This document shows positions 37,143 to 47,835 of a stretch of DNA of 64,000 nt, piece by piece. The position numbers were made by a program, and so were the translations under genes. Each line of letters begins with the position of its first letter. Positions within the stretch are counted from its first letter, which is position 1. Source of the DNA: Cenococcum geophilum 1.58 (Eukaryota; Ascomycota; Dothideomycetes; Gloniales; Gloniaceae); assembly GCA_001692895.1 (NCBI GenBank), contig KV748245.1:310001-374000 (forward strand), read 5' to 3'. The notes beneath the pieces are model-generated. The model was not told the origin of the DNA and searched no databases. It worked only from the letters and a program-made list of their open reading frames with translations.

Positions 37143-38109
37143 CAGACTTGCTATTAAGCAAGCTGGCTTGACAGCTTGCTTGGCTTGCTTGATTGGTAAT
37201 CAAGCAAGCCAGCAAGCCGAAGGGCCTGATTTGGGCAAGCCAGCAAGCCAAAAGAGGGCCTGCTTGCTTGCTTGCTTGCCCGCTTGATAGGAAATATATA
37301 TATATAATTTTGGTAGAGATCTGAAGTTCATAATAGATTTTTGTAGATGAACGATTTTGGATATTTCTGAGTATGCAAATAGAGCAAACAGGACTATTTA
37401 GGTAACACACCAGCCGCGTGGCTCAAAGCTCTATCGACGCGTCTGACGAATACGAAGCTTAGAAGACTCTACCGCCACTACCAGACGATCACCCATTGGC
37501 GAACTACTCAGCCGAAGCTCGCATGGATGGCTCTTGATATATTAACTGTACTGGCTACAAGCGACGACTGCGAACGGGCGTTCGGTGAAGCTGGTGATCT
37601 ACTAGAACTGCGTCTCTTGAAGCTTCGCCCTAATATTATTGTTGTTTTGCAGTGCAATCGCAGCTATTTAAGAATAGGCTTTAAGGATCTAGTAGATAAG
37701 GTAACAAGTTCACCGGGATTAGTATAATTAATAGCTAACCGTTGGAGTTAACAGCAGGATCTTCCTACCAAAGCCTTCCTATTGAAACCTTCCTCACCAC
37801 CATGCCAAGCCTTGCGATAGACATCCTCAGCCACGCGAACTTCCTCATTACGTTATCTCTATGCTATCTTATATTATAATGACTATAAATCGGGGCTATA
37901 GAGGAGCTTTTTGGTCAAATCGGTGGCTGGGAGGCTTAATTTTGTATATTACTCCAAAATATATATAAAATTAAGCAAGCCTTCAAGCAAGCCAAGCAAG
38001 CCGACTGTTTCGACCTATCAAGCCAAGCAAGCCAGCTTCAGGTGCGAAAAGTTTCAAGCCAGCAAGCCAAGGCTTTCCGGCTTGGCTTGCTTGCTTAATA
38101 GCAAGTCTG
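37143..38109 (+). mobile_element. 967-bp hAT element, internally deleted
   Basis: Perfect 21-bp inverted ends start CAGACTTGCTATTAAGCAAG (37143-37163 and 38089-38109). The 8-bp target duplication CATATTGC flanks it exactly (37135-37142 and 38110-38117). Eight-base duplications and CAG... ends are hallmarks of hAT elements. Both subterminal regions (37150-37290 and 37970-38100) are packed with AAGCAAGCC-type repeats, a usual binding-site arrangement for hAT transposases. Only a 3' piece of a transposase gene remains. Base composition shows little RIP, so the insertion is recent relative to its surroundings. Confidence 0.92.
37527..37727 (+). pseudogene. hAT transposase C-terminal dimerisation domain remnant
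   Basis: The 66-codon frame reads MALDILTVLATSDDCERAFG and continues, with the spacing of the hAT C-terminal dimerisation domain (small residue-rich LA.SDDCER.F). The frame continues upstream in the same direction into NYSAEAR but meets a stop near 37460, so the start at 37527 is only the first ATG. A full transposase would be 600-900 residues; the DDE core and zinc finger are absent. An intact short product could in principle dimerise with full-length transposase, but expression is unknown. Confidence 0.8.
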
Positions 38110-38194
38110 CATATTGCCAAGCCTTGACCTCTATGAGGGGAAGAAGTACACGATAAAACTAGACTTTACGTTTTAAAGCCAACTATGCTGACTT

Positions 38195-39145
38195 CTATCC
38201 TCCAGTAATACCTCCGCTAGCACTAATATATTGTCCAGTAACCCAACGACTCAAAGGTGAAGCAAGGAAAAGCACCACGTCTGCAACTTCTCTGGATAAT
38301 CCCATACGACTTTCCAGCCTAGTTAAGCCCACAAGCATTTGCACAAGTGGATTGTTCGGTAAGGGCACCTTGTTGGTAGCAACAGGCCCAAGTGCGACAC
38401 TGTTAACGGTTATGCCGTATTTCTTTCCAAACTGACCAAATGAATTAGCTTGATGTTAATACTAGTTTTCAAATTACCTGAGAAGCTACAGAGATAGATT
38501 TTTGACAAATAAGGAGATTTGGCGAACCTCTGCAGCCCATATATAAGTTAAGCTGTCCAAAGTTGCCTTCGTGGCATAGTAGAGAGGCATCGCTTCCAAT
38601 CCCAACTTTGACCCTATAGATAAAGTGTTAATAATTTGACCTCCAGGAGGCATATGGGGTACCACGGCTTGTGTCACGTATATAGGCCCATAAACATTAG
38701 AACGGAATAGATCCTCAATTTCCTCGGCGGTAGAGTCAAGTATAGAAGTAGCCGCTCTGTTACCGGCATTGTTAACTGCACATATAGAAATTAAGTGGTC
38801 AACTAAGTAGTCCATATATTTCAAGTGCACCTAGAGATCTACTTACTTACCGAGTATGTCTATTTTATCCGTCTTAAACGCTTCCATTGTCTTCTCAACC
38901 AAATATTTTGCTGCTTTCGGATCCGTAAGGTCGGCCTAAATTACAGTGGCTTTACTCCCAGACTTGTCGATTATATTAGCAACCTCCGCGGCTCTACCGG
39001 CAGTGGAGTTAGAGAAGTAATGGACTATAACAGCAGCACCCCTTTCCGCTAGAACATAAGCAATTGCAGCTCCGATTCCGTTCTTACGGCCGGAGCCAGT
39101 GACAATAGCGACTTTTCCGGCAAGGGAGAGCGTATCACTGCTCAT
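38195..39145 (-). pseudogene. Short-chain dehydrogenase/reductase gene with one nonsense codon
   Basis: Three exons join to 260 codons: 39145-38851, 38775-38528 and 38431-38195. Intron 1 (75 bp) has GTAAGT...GCAG. Intron 2 (96 bp) has a weak GTTCGC donor, chosen because it joins WAAE to FGKKYGITVN in frame. The protein has the classical SDR pattern: cofactor loop TGSGRKNGIG (residues 16-25), NNAG (100-103), and the catalytic Ser151, Tyr164, Lys168 at the usual spacing. It would act as an NAD(P)H-dependent oxidoreductase; substrate unknown. Codon 70 is TAG where CAG is expected, and the usual proline in VNSVAPG is leucine, both C-to-T changes. The start could also be at 39166 or 39253. With one stop it is probably inactive, or the base call should be checked. 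Confidence 0.82.
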
Positions 39146-39253
39146 ATTGGCTTTTGGGTATGACATGATATCATACTTGCTAGTAGTAATGTAGAAAAAG
39201 GTGCTGGTACTAAAGTTAGATAAGAACGGAGGAGTTATTTTCTTGCCCAACAA

Positions 39254-39790
39254 TCATTCAGCTTATCCACTACTTATATCCAGCGGAAGCTGCTGACAGT
39301 ATAAGCCTTAATTAAGCCAACCAGGATTTCAAAGCCTGTAGCTTTTAATCCTTAAAACACCTAAAGAAAATGATAGAACCGCATGTTCGAACCTTCTGAA
39401 TAGTCTAAGGTTTAATTAGTAACGTATCTGATTGTTTTACTTATTGCAGAAGATAATTTGTAAATATGATTTATGTCAATCAGTTCGTCAGCAGTCCAAG
39501 TCCTATACGTTTGTGTGGCCGACGTCCTATTCTTACAGGTGTTCTGGTACATATTACCTGGAGCCAAAAGGAAGGTATTCAACTAGGCTCAATCTGGTAG
39601 TAGGTGGTATCCCTGCTATATATGTCCAATGACACGTCCGTAAGCCCGCGTCGGGTAAACCTTAATAGGCCCTCGTTTAGCCCTATTACTTACTATTCCG
39701 GATGTCGCTCTAGCCAAAGTACCCTTAACTTTATCTATTCCCAAGGTCTAAAGCAACAAAGCTCGCCTGATTAACTTATGGGGGTACTAG
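39254..39790. other. No supported gene
   Basis: This stretch upstream of the SDR gene has balanced composition. A 66-codon forward frame (39432-39632) has no recognisable domain. It may hold the SDR promoter. Confidence 0.4.
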
Positions 39791-39791
39791 C

Positions 39792-39806
39792 GGGGGGGGG
39801 GGGGGG
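39792..39806 (+). repeat. G15 homopolymer
   Basis: A run of fifteen G stands between GTACTAGC and TAGAAAAGG. It lies at the C-terminal end of a 69-codon reverse frame (39996-39787) of unknown nature. Confidence 0.9.
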
Positions 39807-40036
39807 TAGAAAAGGAGCCGGGTATCCGGTTATTGGAAGGCCTTTCTAAGGCAAATAGATTGGCTGCAGTGGCAGTTAAGAGCCTACTATAGAGGCAAGC
39901 TTCATTACCAAATGCTACTGGGACGAGTTTAGTTATCAACAGCGTGTGCAACCCATTACTAATATTGTTACTGATGGCCATAATGCTATAGTACATATAT
40001 ACCTATACTGATATGGCTCAATACGTTGCGAAAAAC

Positions 40037-40714
40037 CTAATCCAATAGGGCCGCACTTGTAGCACTTAGGAAGGGGGTATCCGCCTCCTCTTCCGTATTC
40101 TCCTAGCCCAGCTTCTCTCCTAACTCCAAAAGATCTTTCTTCTCGGTCTCTTCTAGTAATGCAACCTCTATATCTTCTTCGCCTCTTCCAGCAGCCCGTT
40201 GTTAACGATGTGCTCGCCAAAGAATTAAAAAGTATCTAGCAAAGCATATACTAGTTAGGATAAAAAGCGGGATATGATTATACAGCCACTCCCTAACTGT
40301 CCAAGAAATTAAATGGAAGGTTTTTTCCCACGTTCCGATATGGCCGTAGTAATCCCACTCTATTAATCTGAAAACTATTCGGATTAGACTTTCTCTCCCA
40401 TAAGGACGCTTAAACTTAGTATCTTTAATCACATCCTTACAATCAACCAGCTCTATAGTCTTAATTTTTAGTTTATCCTCAAAATTTTCTTAACCAAGCC
40501 TCATCTATATAAGCTTCTGCCCTAGCTAATCTAACGCTTTTCCACTAGGGTTAGATCCGGTTAAAATATCAATGTATATAATATCAAATTGCAATACTTC
40601 GGTGTAGCGGTCTTCCAGCATTATTATATGCGAATATAAGAGTTTGAAGGTGCCGTACTTAGTGCCCACGTTCTAAGACTCGTCAAGCATATTCATCTTA
40701 ATTATCTTACTCAT
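40037..40714 (-). pseudogene. Broken gene for an unknown one-pass membrane protein
   Basis: A single reverse frame of 226 codons, from ATG 40714 to TAG 40037, is interrupted by about half a dozen stops. All are TAG or TAA at places where a glutamine codon is plausible, which points to RIP and not to random decay. Between them the protein is coherent: a mixed N-terminal half, an aromatic stretch (GTWEKTFHLISW), one strong hydrophobic segment of about 19 residues (IPLFILTSICFARYFLIL, roughly residues 148-166), then a charged tail rich in Glu and Lys. I do not recognise the family. An adjoining 69-codon reverse frame to 39787 may be a further exon. It could be a host gene or cargo of the surrounding block. 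Confidence 0.55.
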
Positions 40715-40951
40715 AATCGGGGCCGATAGGTTGGCGGGCGTTTAAAATGCCCGGGGCTTGAGGGGAAGAGGAGCGAGAGGAGCAATGCGTTTACCGTTTA
40801 GCAGGAGGGTGTACAAATCTACGGTAAAGTTAAGGAGCTATATAGACTCGATTGTTAGATCTATATTTCTATTCTAATACAAGAGTCCATATACGAATCA
40901 GCGCGCTTACCAATAAATTATCCACCGGCTCCTCTACCTACGGCTTATATG
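40715..40951. other. Upstream region of the broken membrane-protein gene
   Basis: The sequence is GC-richer near 40730-40800 (GGCGGGCG, GCCCGGGGC) and AT-rich after. No promoter element can be identified with confidence. Confidence 0.35.
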
Positions 40952-43900
40952 TTTGGCCCAACTTCCTAATACTCTTAGGCCTTAAACTGGTTAACCCCTA
41001 AAGGCTTAAATATAAATTATATACTAGAGATCTGTAGATTAGTTACGTTTTCTTATAAAATAGATTAGCTGGTATTTCTCCGGTAAGAATTAAACTCTAT
41101 ATCGTCTTGCCTATTCTATATAGGTATTATAGGCTTTCTTTAGTATTCTACAATTCTCTGCGGCTATTAGNCCGTATATAATTAGGTTTATATTATTAAC
41201 AAAGCCTATCTCCTAGGTCGCCCCTTCCTTAAAAGAGTTAAGTAGGTTGCTTATAAAGAAAAGGAAGAGTATAGGTAAGAGGGGTAATCCTTATAGTATT
41301 TCTATTATAACTATAATAGGGGGGCTCTAGTATCCGCTAAAGACTAATAATATTTCTTTCTAGCCTATAAACCCTTAAACAAATTATATAATCTATTCTA
41401 GGAAGCCCTTTGCCCTAAGGATATATAGGAGGCGCTTATAGGGTATATTATCGTAGGCACTACTAATATCTAAGCTAAGCATTAATACTACGAAGTCCTT
41501 TCACATCGCCTATATAGATTTAATAGTGGTAGCGAGTAGCGTAAGTGCTAATAGTATTAAGCGGTTCTTTCTTGCCCCTATTTAACTTTATAGTAGTAGG
41601 GCGTGTTCCTTAGCTATATCTACTATATAGTCCGCTATTACCCTTTCTAAGATCTTGCTAAGGGTGTTTTCTAGGGCAATAGGGTAGTAGCTTTCCAGGA
41701 TTAAGTAGTCTGCTTTACCTTCTTTTTATAGAATAATCGTCATTATAGATCTTCTAAGTCGCGGGTAGTATCCTATAGTAAAGCATACTCTAGCTATATC
41801 TATAAGCTAAAGTGCTATAAGTGGTCTATAAGTCTTTAAGGCCTTGTTTAGAATCCCATCTAGTCCTAATACTATATTATTTAAAAGGCGGCTAATAGTT
41901 CTGGCTATTTCCTCTATTATTATATCACTATTGACCAATTAACAGGTAGAGTACCTACTAAGAGCTATAGACATCTAGGGCCTTAAGCTAGCCACCCCCC
42001 TAGGAGCAATTATATAGCAATAAGGCACCGCCAGAAGTATAATTAACCTTATATTTATAGACGAAGGCCTATACTAGAGACTTAAAAGGTATAACCCTAA
42101 AGAAGAATAGGCACTTACCTTAGACTCTATCCCTATCTAGATACAGCTAGATCTAGATATTAAGGCGTAATTAATTAGTAAAAGATACGTAATAAGGAAG
42201 CTTAAGATAAATAGTTTCCTTAACGCAGTTAAATAACAAATTTAAGACCTAGAAGAAATCCACCTAATACTAAATAAGCGAGGCCTATTAGCCACCCCTA
42301 AGGAAATTAACTAAAGACTAGAAAGGATCTAGGTAGCAATTAAAAACGGGCTAGAAGAGCACTGCCCGGTCTTAAAACCGGGCCCCTATACGCGATACGC
42401 ATAGTCCGCATAATATACGGTTTTTATTACCAGCTAATAATAAGCAAGAAGGAAATATATAAGTAGCTATAACCCTAAAGATAAGAGATAATATAAAGAC
42501 ATAAGAAACTAGTTAAAGAATACCCTAAAAAAAAGTAAGGAATAACTGGAGACGGTTTATAAATAAGTACATCTTTAACCTAAGCCTCCTCTATAATAAG
42601 GGCCTTTAGGCTATAGTAAAATGGGTAAAGAAAAAGGTAGGGCGCCTAGTAGAAGACCTATATTTACTACCCCTATAAAGAGCAGGGGAAGTATAGGCCA
42701 CTAATAACAATGATAAGAAGGTAAAGATCCTTATAGAAAGGTTCTTCCCCCAACTAGCTCTAGTAGACCTTAGCGACATTATAGGTAAAGCACCAGTGAC
42801 TCTCCTAGTAGGATAGACTCTATGCCTTTAGTTTCTAGTAAGCTTATTACTAATATAATATTCTCTGTTTATAGGACCCCTTCGACCCTTAGGTTATACA
42901 CATTAATGATTTATACTAGTCCCCTATATATCTGGATTGTTATAACTATAATATTTGGGTTAACTGCCTACTATAACTATAAGGATAGGCTAATAGCCTT
43001 GCTAATTATAAAGCACACACGTATAGCTGCTTTTAGTTTATATAGAAGCTGGAATCCTTAGGGGCAGTATATTAATTATATATAGGAATTGTAATACGGC
43101 TCTTGTATAGTAAGGATATAATGTTTCTCTAGGTCTAGGCTATCTAGTAGGGGCCTTATAAGGCGGTGGTTTATATTGCCGCAATTATACTATATAATAG
43201 ATAGGTAGCGGACCCCCGGTAGGGGTCCTTTATCTCTCCTTTATTCCTCGCTTCTTCTATTTCTACTTTCTCTAGGATATTTAGAACTTCTATCTCTTAT
43301 ATCTATACCCTAGTTGCTACTTATTTTATATAGAGCTTTCTATTCCTATATCTTATATTCCTACTAACGCTTCTAAGTCTAAATCTATTATTAACTCCGG
43401 TTCTTCCCCTAATCTTACTAGTCGGCTATATACCCTTTATAGGTTGGCTATAAATGTTATATTTACCGCGTTAAGTCTAATTTTTAATTATCCTGGTTTT
43501 AAGCTTACTATAGCTGTCTATAAGGGTCTTCCTATAGGGCGTCCTCTCCCTTATGTCCTCTGTAACCCTTAAGTCCCTATTTAGTTTGGTAATATTATAC
43601 GGCGTCGCTTCTAGCCCGTTAAGGCTTAGGATAACTAGCCTTACCCCCTAGTATTAAAGGTAGGAAACGCTAGGAAGGCACCTACGTCCCCTAGGCTTAT
43701 TGCCTATTGTTTCTATTCGTATAACCTAGCGTGTAGTTATTCCCGTAGCTATTAAGCCCTTACCTTCCGTCTCCTATATTTAATATAGTCTTCTCTCTCC
43801 CACGCCTTATATATGCTTTAGTGGCAGTTTACGCATTTTATTTAATCTTAATTTAAGCAGTGTCTTATATTATAGGGGCCTATATAGTAGCCGCAGCACA

Positions 43901-45042
43901 CCTATACTATGTATGTGGTTTAGGTATGCCCCTATTATATATAGTAATAGCAACGATCTAGGCGTAATTTGTAGTTATAGAGCCTTATGTTATATATAAG
44001 GCTATTTATAATTATTCCCTTTTAGATAAGGAGTTTTTGCATTCCTAGCGTATATATACTAATAATAAGGGAGCTATATGTTCGTCCGGCGTCTCCCTAG
44101 CGAGTCTTTAGCGACCCTTATATCCTTTTATTATTCTTATTATATACTTAGTTTATATTTTTTTTATTAAAGCCATTAGATTTAGGTAATCTTAAAACTT
44201 AGTATAAGGCGTTCCGTTTATTTTACTATCTTGTATATAGTTGCTATATTATCCGCCTAGTGTCCCTTTTCTACCCTAAGGCTTATAGGAACCACTAGGA
44301 CTTTAACTAAGTAATCTTTATAGAGCACTTTTATGCTAATATATTCTCCGAGCCTATCCCCCACCCTTATAGCTCGCTCCTTTACCTATTAGTCTTTTAG
44401 GGTGACTTTAATATCTCTACTCCTAAGGTATTGGACTATAACTGTGTTATAGACCTCTTTATAAATCTCCGTAAGAACTTCTATTTCTAATTATCCCCTA
44501 AACCCCTCTACTTTTTCTGTATTTAGTTATATTATAATTATATACCCAGTTATTATCTTAAGAGGGGTAGGTTCCCTATACTATAGAAGCGCAGCTACTG
44601 CGGCCTAAGTATAGTTCGCCGGTAAGGAGGGGTTTTATTTATTTTTAATTTTGCTTAGCCGTTAGAGGATTTAATTAAGGGTTTACTAGAGGGGCGCCTA
44701 AGGTTCGCTAGACTAGCGGAGCCATTTTACTAGCTGTATTAGTTCGTTATAGCTAACGGTTACTCCCCTGTAATTATAGATACTAAACGCGTTTAATAGG
44801 CTTTATATTTTATTAGATGCCTTCTTAATAGAGGCATTTCCGCTTTATAGTATAGTATTCGCCCGTTTTTATTGTGGAGGGCCGTTGCTAGGTATGGTTC
44901 TAGCGGTTGCGCGCGAGTACGAACCACCGTCGTTCGACGTATGCCTCCCCTACGATGTATACATCTTAGGGGGATTCTCTAGGTGTTTTTTAGGGTTCTT
45001 TTAGTTGGTTTTGGTCTTTTTAGGCCGGGTGCAGCAAGAGCT
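40952..45042 (-). mobile_element. LINE D: 5' portion of a Tad-like LINE, with internal inversion
   Basis: The segment matches LINE B from about 22458 to the 5' end (GGAGCTC). It holds the rest of the RT, the endonuclease and ORF1 on the reverse strand. About 65 bp near its left edge are missing compared with B. Between about 41940 and 42800 the sequence is inverted: it matches LINE A in forward orientation (A 13905-14770), while both sides match B. It forms one insertion with LINE C. Stops are frequent. Confidence 0.85.
41940..42800 (+). mobile_element. Inverted internal segment of LINE D
   Basis: This 860-bp segment corresponds to the family region between B 23500 and B 24415 but runs in the opposite direction to the rest of LINE D. 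The flanking LINE sequence stops and resumes at matching family positions, so it is an inversion in place and not an extra insertion. Confidence 0.85.
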
Positions 45043-45048
45043 CCAGTT

Positions 45049-46540
45049 CTTTCGCTCAATCTTTTTAAATAATAGTGTTTAGCTTTTAATAGTCAATATA
45101 AAAACAAAGGCCTCTATTAGGCTTTTTTATAAATAGGATATTACTAGTTATATAGTTTGTATACAATGTAACACCTTAAGAAGGAATAGGTATATTATTA
45201 TTTAAGGCAAATTATGGATATAAGCTAAGGATATTGTTATTACTATAATAAGTAAAGAAAACGAGTAGTACAGCTAAAGAAAGGATAAAGATATTAATAA
45301 ATCTTTACGTAGACCTTATAGAATTAGCAAAAACAGTATAAGAAAGAATAAAAAGGTACTATAATACTAGGAGATCTAAGGGACCAGATCTTAAGGAGGG
45401 AGATAAAGTATAGCTACTATACAAAAATTTCAAAAGTCGACAACTAAGTAAGAAGTTAGACTATGTTAGACTAGGACCTTTTAAAATTATCTAAAGGACT
45501 TTACCGGTTATATTTAAGTTAAACCTACTAGCTAAAATAAAGATCTACCCTATATAGTATATTGTAATACTAGAGCTAGTATATAGGAATATTAAGTTAC
45601 TAGTTTATAAAGCAGATATATATAGAGGATAAAAGGAAGATAAATAGTAAGTTTTAAAGATCGTTAGTTATAAGGATATCGACAATAAAATATAGTATAA
45701 AGTAAAGTGGATAGGCTACACTAAGATTACCTAGAAACTACTAGGGAATTTAAAAAACGCTATAGGAAAGGTATAGAAGTATTAGAAGAAATTAGGTTAG
45801 GTAGTATTAATAAAGAAAAGTTACTAAAGAATAAGTCACCTAAGGGGGACCTAAGAAGAGTAGTTACTAAACTACTTAAATCTATTTCCTTCTTAGCCAA
45901 AAGAGAATCCGTTCTTTTATTACTAAGTTCCTATAGACCCTATTCTACAAGTTTCTACTCCTTAAAATGGACCTTTTTACGCACCTTCTTAAGACGGATT
46001 AACTAAGTAGACGCCGTAAGACGGGACTTAAGGGCCCTTTACTAAGCATTAGTAGCCTTTTATTTAGCGTTATAAGACTAGTATAGTTCCGCTAGAGTAA
46101 TAAATAGTTTATTATTTAGCCGCGTAGTAGTAGATTAAATATAAAACCTTAAGATAAATTAATTAGGGAACTAGACGACTATTAAGAGTAATAGGTTATA
46201 TATATTTAGCATTAGAGACGGAGTAAACATTATAGAACGAATAAATATTTACTTTAGTGCATTCTAAATAAGAGGACGGTTGTTATAAAGATGGATTTAC
46301 TAACGTAATATAAACTAACCCCTCTTTTAAACAATAAGAATATAGAAACGGCATAATCTTACTAAGAGATAATATTGTAGTAATGGTATAAGACCGACAG
46401 GCTATAGACGAAGAAGAAATTGCTTTAGGTATAATAAGCAATAATATTAACTAAATTAATTAGATAGATATTATACCTCTAGTAAATAACCTAGAGATAT
46501 TCTAAATCTTTAAGGATAAAGATAAAGAGGAGGGAGATAG
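45049..46540 (+). pseudogene. Gypsy-2 integrase C-terminus, chromodomain and tail
   Basis: The integrase C-terminal region resumes after LINE D, with a GDKV-type segment near 45400. A chromodomain-like stretch lies at about 45690-45760 (YKVKWIGY). About 700 bp without recognisable coding follow, and a purine-rich tract (AAAGAGGAGGGAGATAG) abuts the 3' LTR. It is a broken fossil. Confidence 0.75.
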
Positions 46541-46964
46541 TGTTACGGACGCTTTAAGTACAATATTATAACTACTAAAAAGAGAGTCGGAAGAAGCTAG
46601 TTAGTTAATTAGAGTACGGTTTAGAATAGAGCCGATAGAACTATATAACGAGGAATGGTAATTAAGGTTATATAATATGATCTATATAATCTATATAATC
46701 TATATAATCCGTAATAAAGCAGATAGAGTATACGTATATTACGTATAAGAAGGATTTTATAGAAGTATGGTTATGTATTTAAGGACCCTTAGTCCCTACC
46801 TAGATAGTTCCTTCCTTATAGTAATTCTTAGAATATAATTAGAGTTAATCTATTAGGCAACTACTCCACTAGTTATTATTACGTTGTTAACTTTAATTTG
46901 CATTACCTATATACCTAGCCCAATAACAAGCCTATTGTAGTTCTTGCTATAAGGTTCCGTTACA
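46541..46964 (+). repeat. Gypsy-2 3' LTR
   Basis: The 424-bp LTR begins TGTTACGGAC and ends TTCCGTTACA, preceded by a purine tract and followed by the target duplication TTCTA. Confidence 0.9.
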
Positions 46965-47062
46965 TTCTAGTACTTTTTATACTATCTTAACTAACCTATT
47001 TATATCTCTTCTTAGTAGTCGCACTACTGTTAATATAAGGTCTGTAATAGTAATAATAACTA
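46965..47062 (+). repeat. Old repeat X, copy 1, right piece
   Basis: It continues from 19634 after removal of Gypsy-2 and matches 47750-47830 (shared TTCTTAGTAGTCGCACTACTG). It is interrupted at its right by the second foldback MITE. Confidence 0.75.
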
Positions 47063-47486
47063 ACGTATTCCACCACCGAGCCGGCCACCCCACCGAGCCG
47101 GCCACTTTTTTTCCCACCAAAAATCGTGAAAATCGCAATACAATATCTCAACAACCACTTAATAATAATTCCTAAAAATTTATATTTAAGCTTGCATATA
47201 TACTATATTTCATTTGCTTTAATTTTAGATAAATCTATTAAGTAGTTATAAAGATATTAAGATTAGAGTAAAATTTACGATCAAAAACTATATATCTTTA
47301 AAACTACTTAATAGATTTATCTAAAATTAAAGCAAATGAAGTAGAGTATATATATAAGCTTAAAGATAAATTTTTAAAAATTATTATTAAGTGGTTGTTG
47401 AGATATTGTATTGCGATTTTCACGATTTTTAGTGGGAAAAAAAGTGGCCGGCTCGGTGGGGTGGCCGGCTTGGTGGTGGAATACGT
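47063..47486. mobile_element. Foldback MITE, copy 2
   Basis: The 424-bp palindrome has ends ACGTATTCCACCACCGAGCC and complement, with TA on both sides (47061-47062 and 47487-47488). The subterminal GAGCCGGCCACC unit is doubled at each end. It shares layout, length, end sequence and the AACAACCACTTAATAATAA-like block with 5066-5492, but the GC-rich subterminal units and the AT-rich core differ, so the two are diverged members of one family. Confidence 0.82.
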
Positions 47487-47494
47487 TAATAAAG

Positions 47495-47835
47495 TAGTTG
47501 CCTAATAGATTAACTTTAATTATATTATAAGATTTACTATAAAGAAGAGAAACTATCTATAGAGACCGTACGTCCTTAAATATATAACTCCTCCCTATAG
47601 TAAAGGTTAAGTATATTAGTATGTTAGTACGTTAGTACGTCGCGTTCCTACATTCCTACGTTTCTACGTTCCGAACTTATAACGTAACTAGCCACGTAAC
47701 TCGGCTACCCCTCGTCCTATAACTTAATTGGTTTTAGCGCCTCCCGTACTATCTTAACCAACCTATTTATATCCCTTCTTAGTAGTCGCACTACTGCCGT
47801 TATAAGGTCCGTAATAACTATAACCCCATTTTATA
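47495..47835 (+). repeat. Old repeat X, copy 2 (uninterrupted)
   Basis: This copy carries the sequences found split at 7660-7827, 19566-19634 and 46965-47062, in the same order, without the two gypsy elements. It serves as an empty-site control for both insertions. Its first part resembles the reverse complement of the Gypsy-2 LTR, beginning AGTTGCCTAATAGATTAAC. Confidence 0.8.

Larger units (their letters stand above)
33006..40951. other. 7.95-kb block interrupting one LINE
   Basis: This interval separates the two halves of LINE C/D at a single point in the family sequence. Within it are a 61-bp tandem pair, an unrecognised repeat stretch, LINE E, a solo LTR, a LINE ORF1 fragment, a hAT element, an SDR gene and a broken membrane-protein gene. 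I see no inverted repeats or clear target duplication at its two edges (starts ATAGGAGGGTC, ends GGCTTATATG), so whether it arrived as one unit is unknown. Confidence 0.65.
19635..46964 (+). mobile_element. Gypsy-2: Ty3/gypsy LTR retrotransposon fossil with nested insertions
   Basis: It is an old, broken element bounded by 424-bp LTRs (TRTTACGGAC...TCCGTTAYA) and a 5-bp target duplication TTCTA (19630-19634 and 46965-46969). Its own parts in order are gag (20060-21114), a second coding region with protease, RT and RNase H (26714-30929), integrase (31267-31672), integrase C-terminus with chromodomain-like end (45049-45800), a 700-bp tail without recognised domains (45830-46540) and the 3' LTR. 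Inserted into it are LINE B, a 335-bp MITE and the LINE C/D complex. Many breaks affect every coding part. Confidence 0.88.

Noticed and set aside
33006-40951. Helitron carrying captured genes
   Set aside because: Edges lack a 5' TC and a 3' CTRR with hairpin, the insertion point is not A/T, and no Rep/helicase gene is inside.
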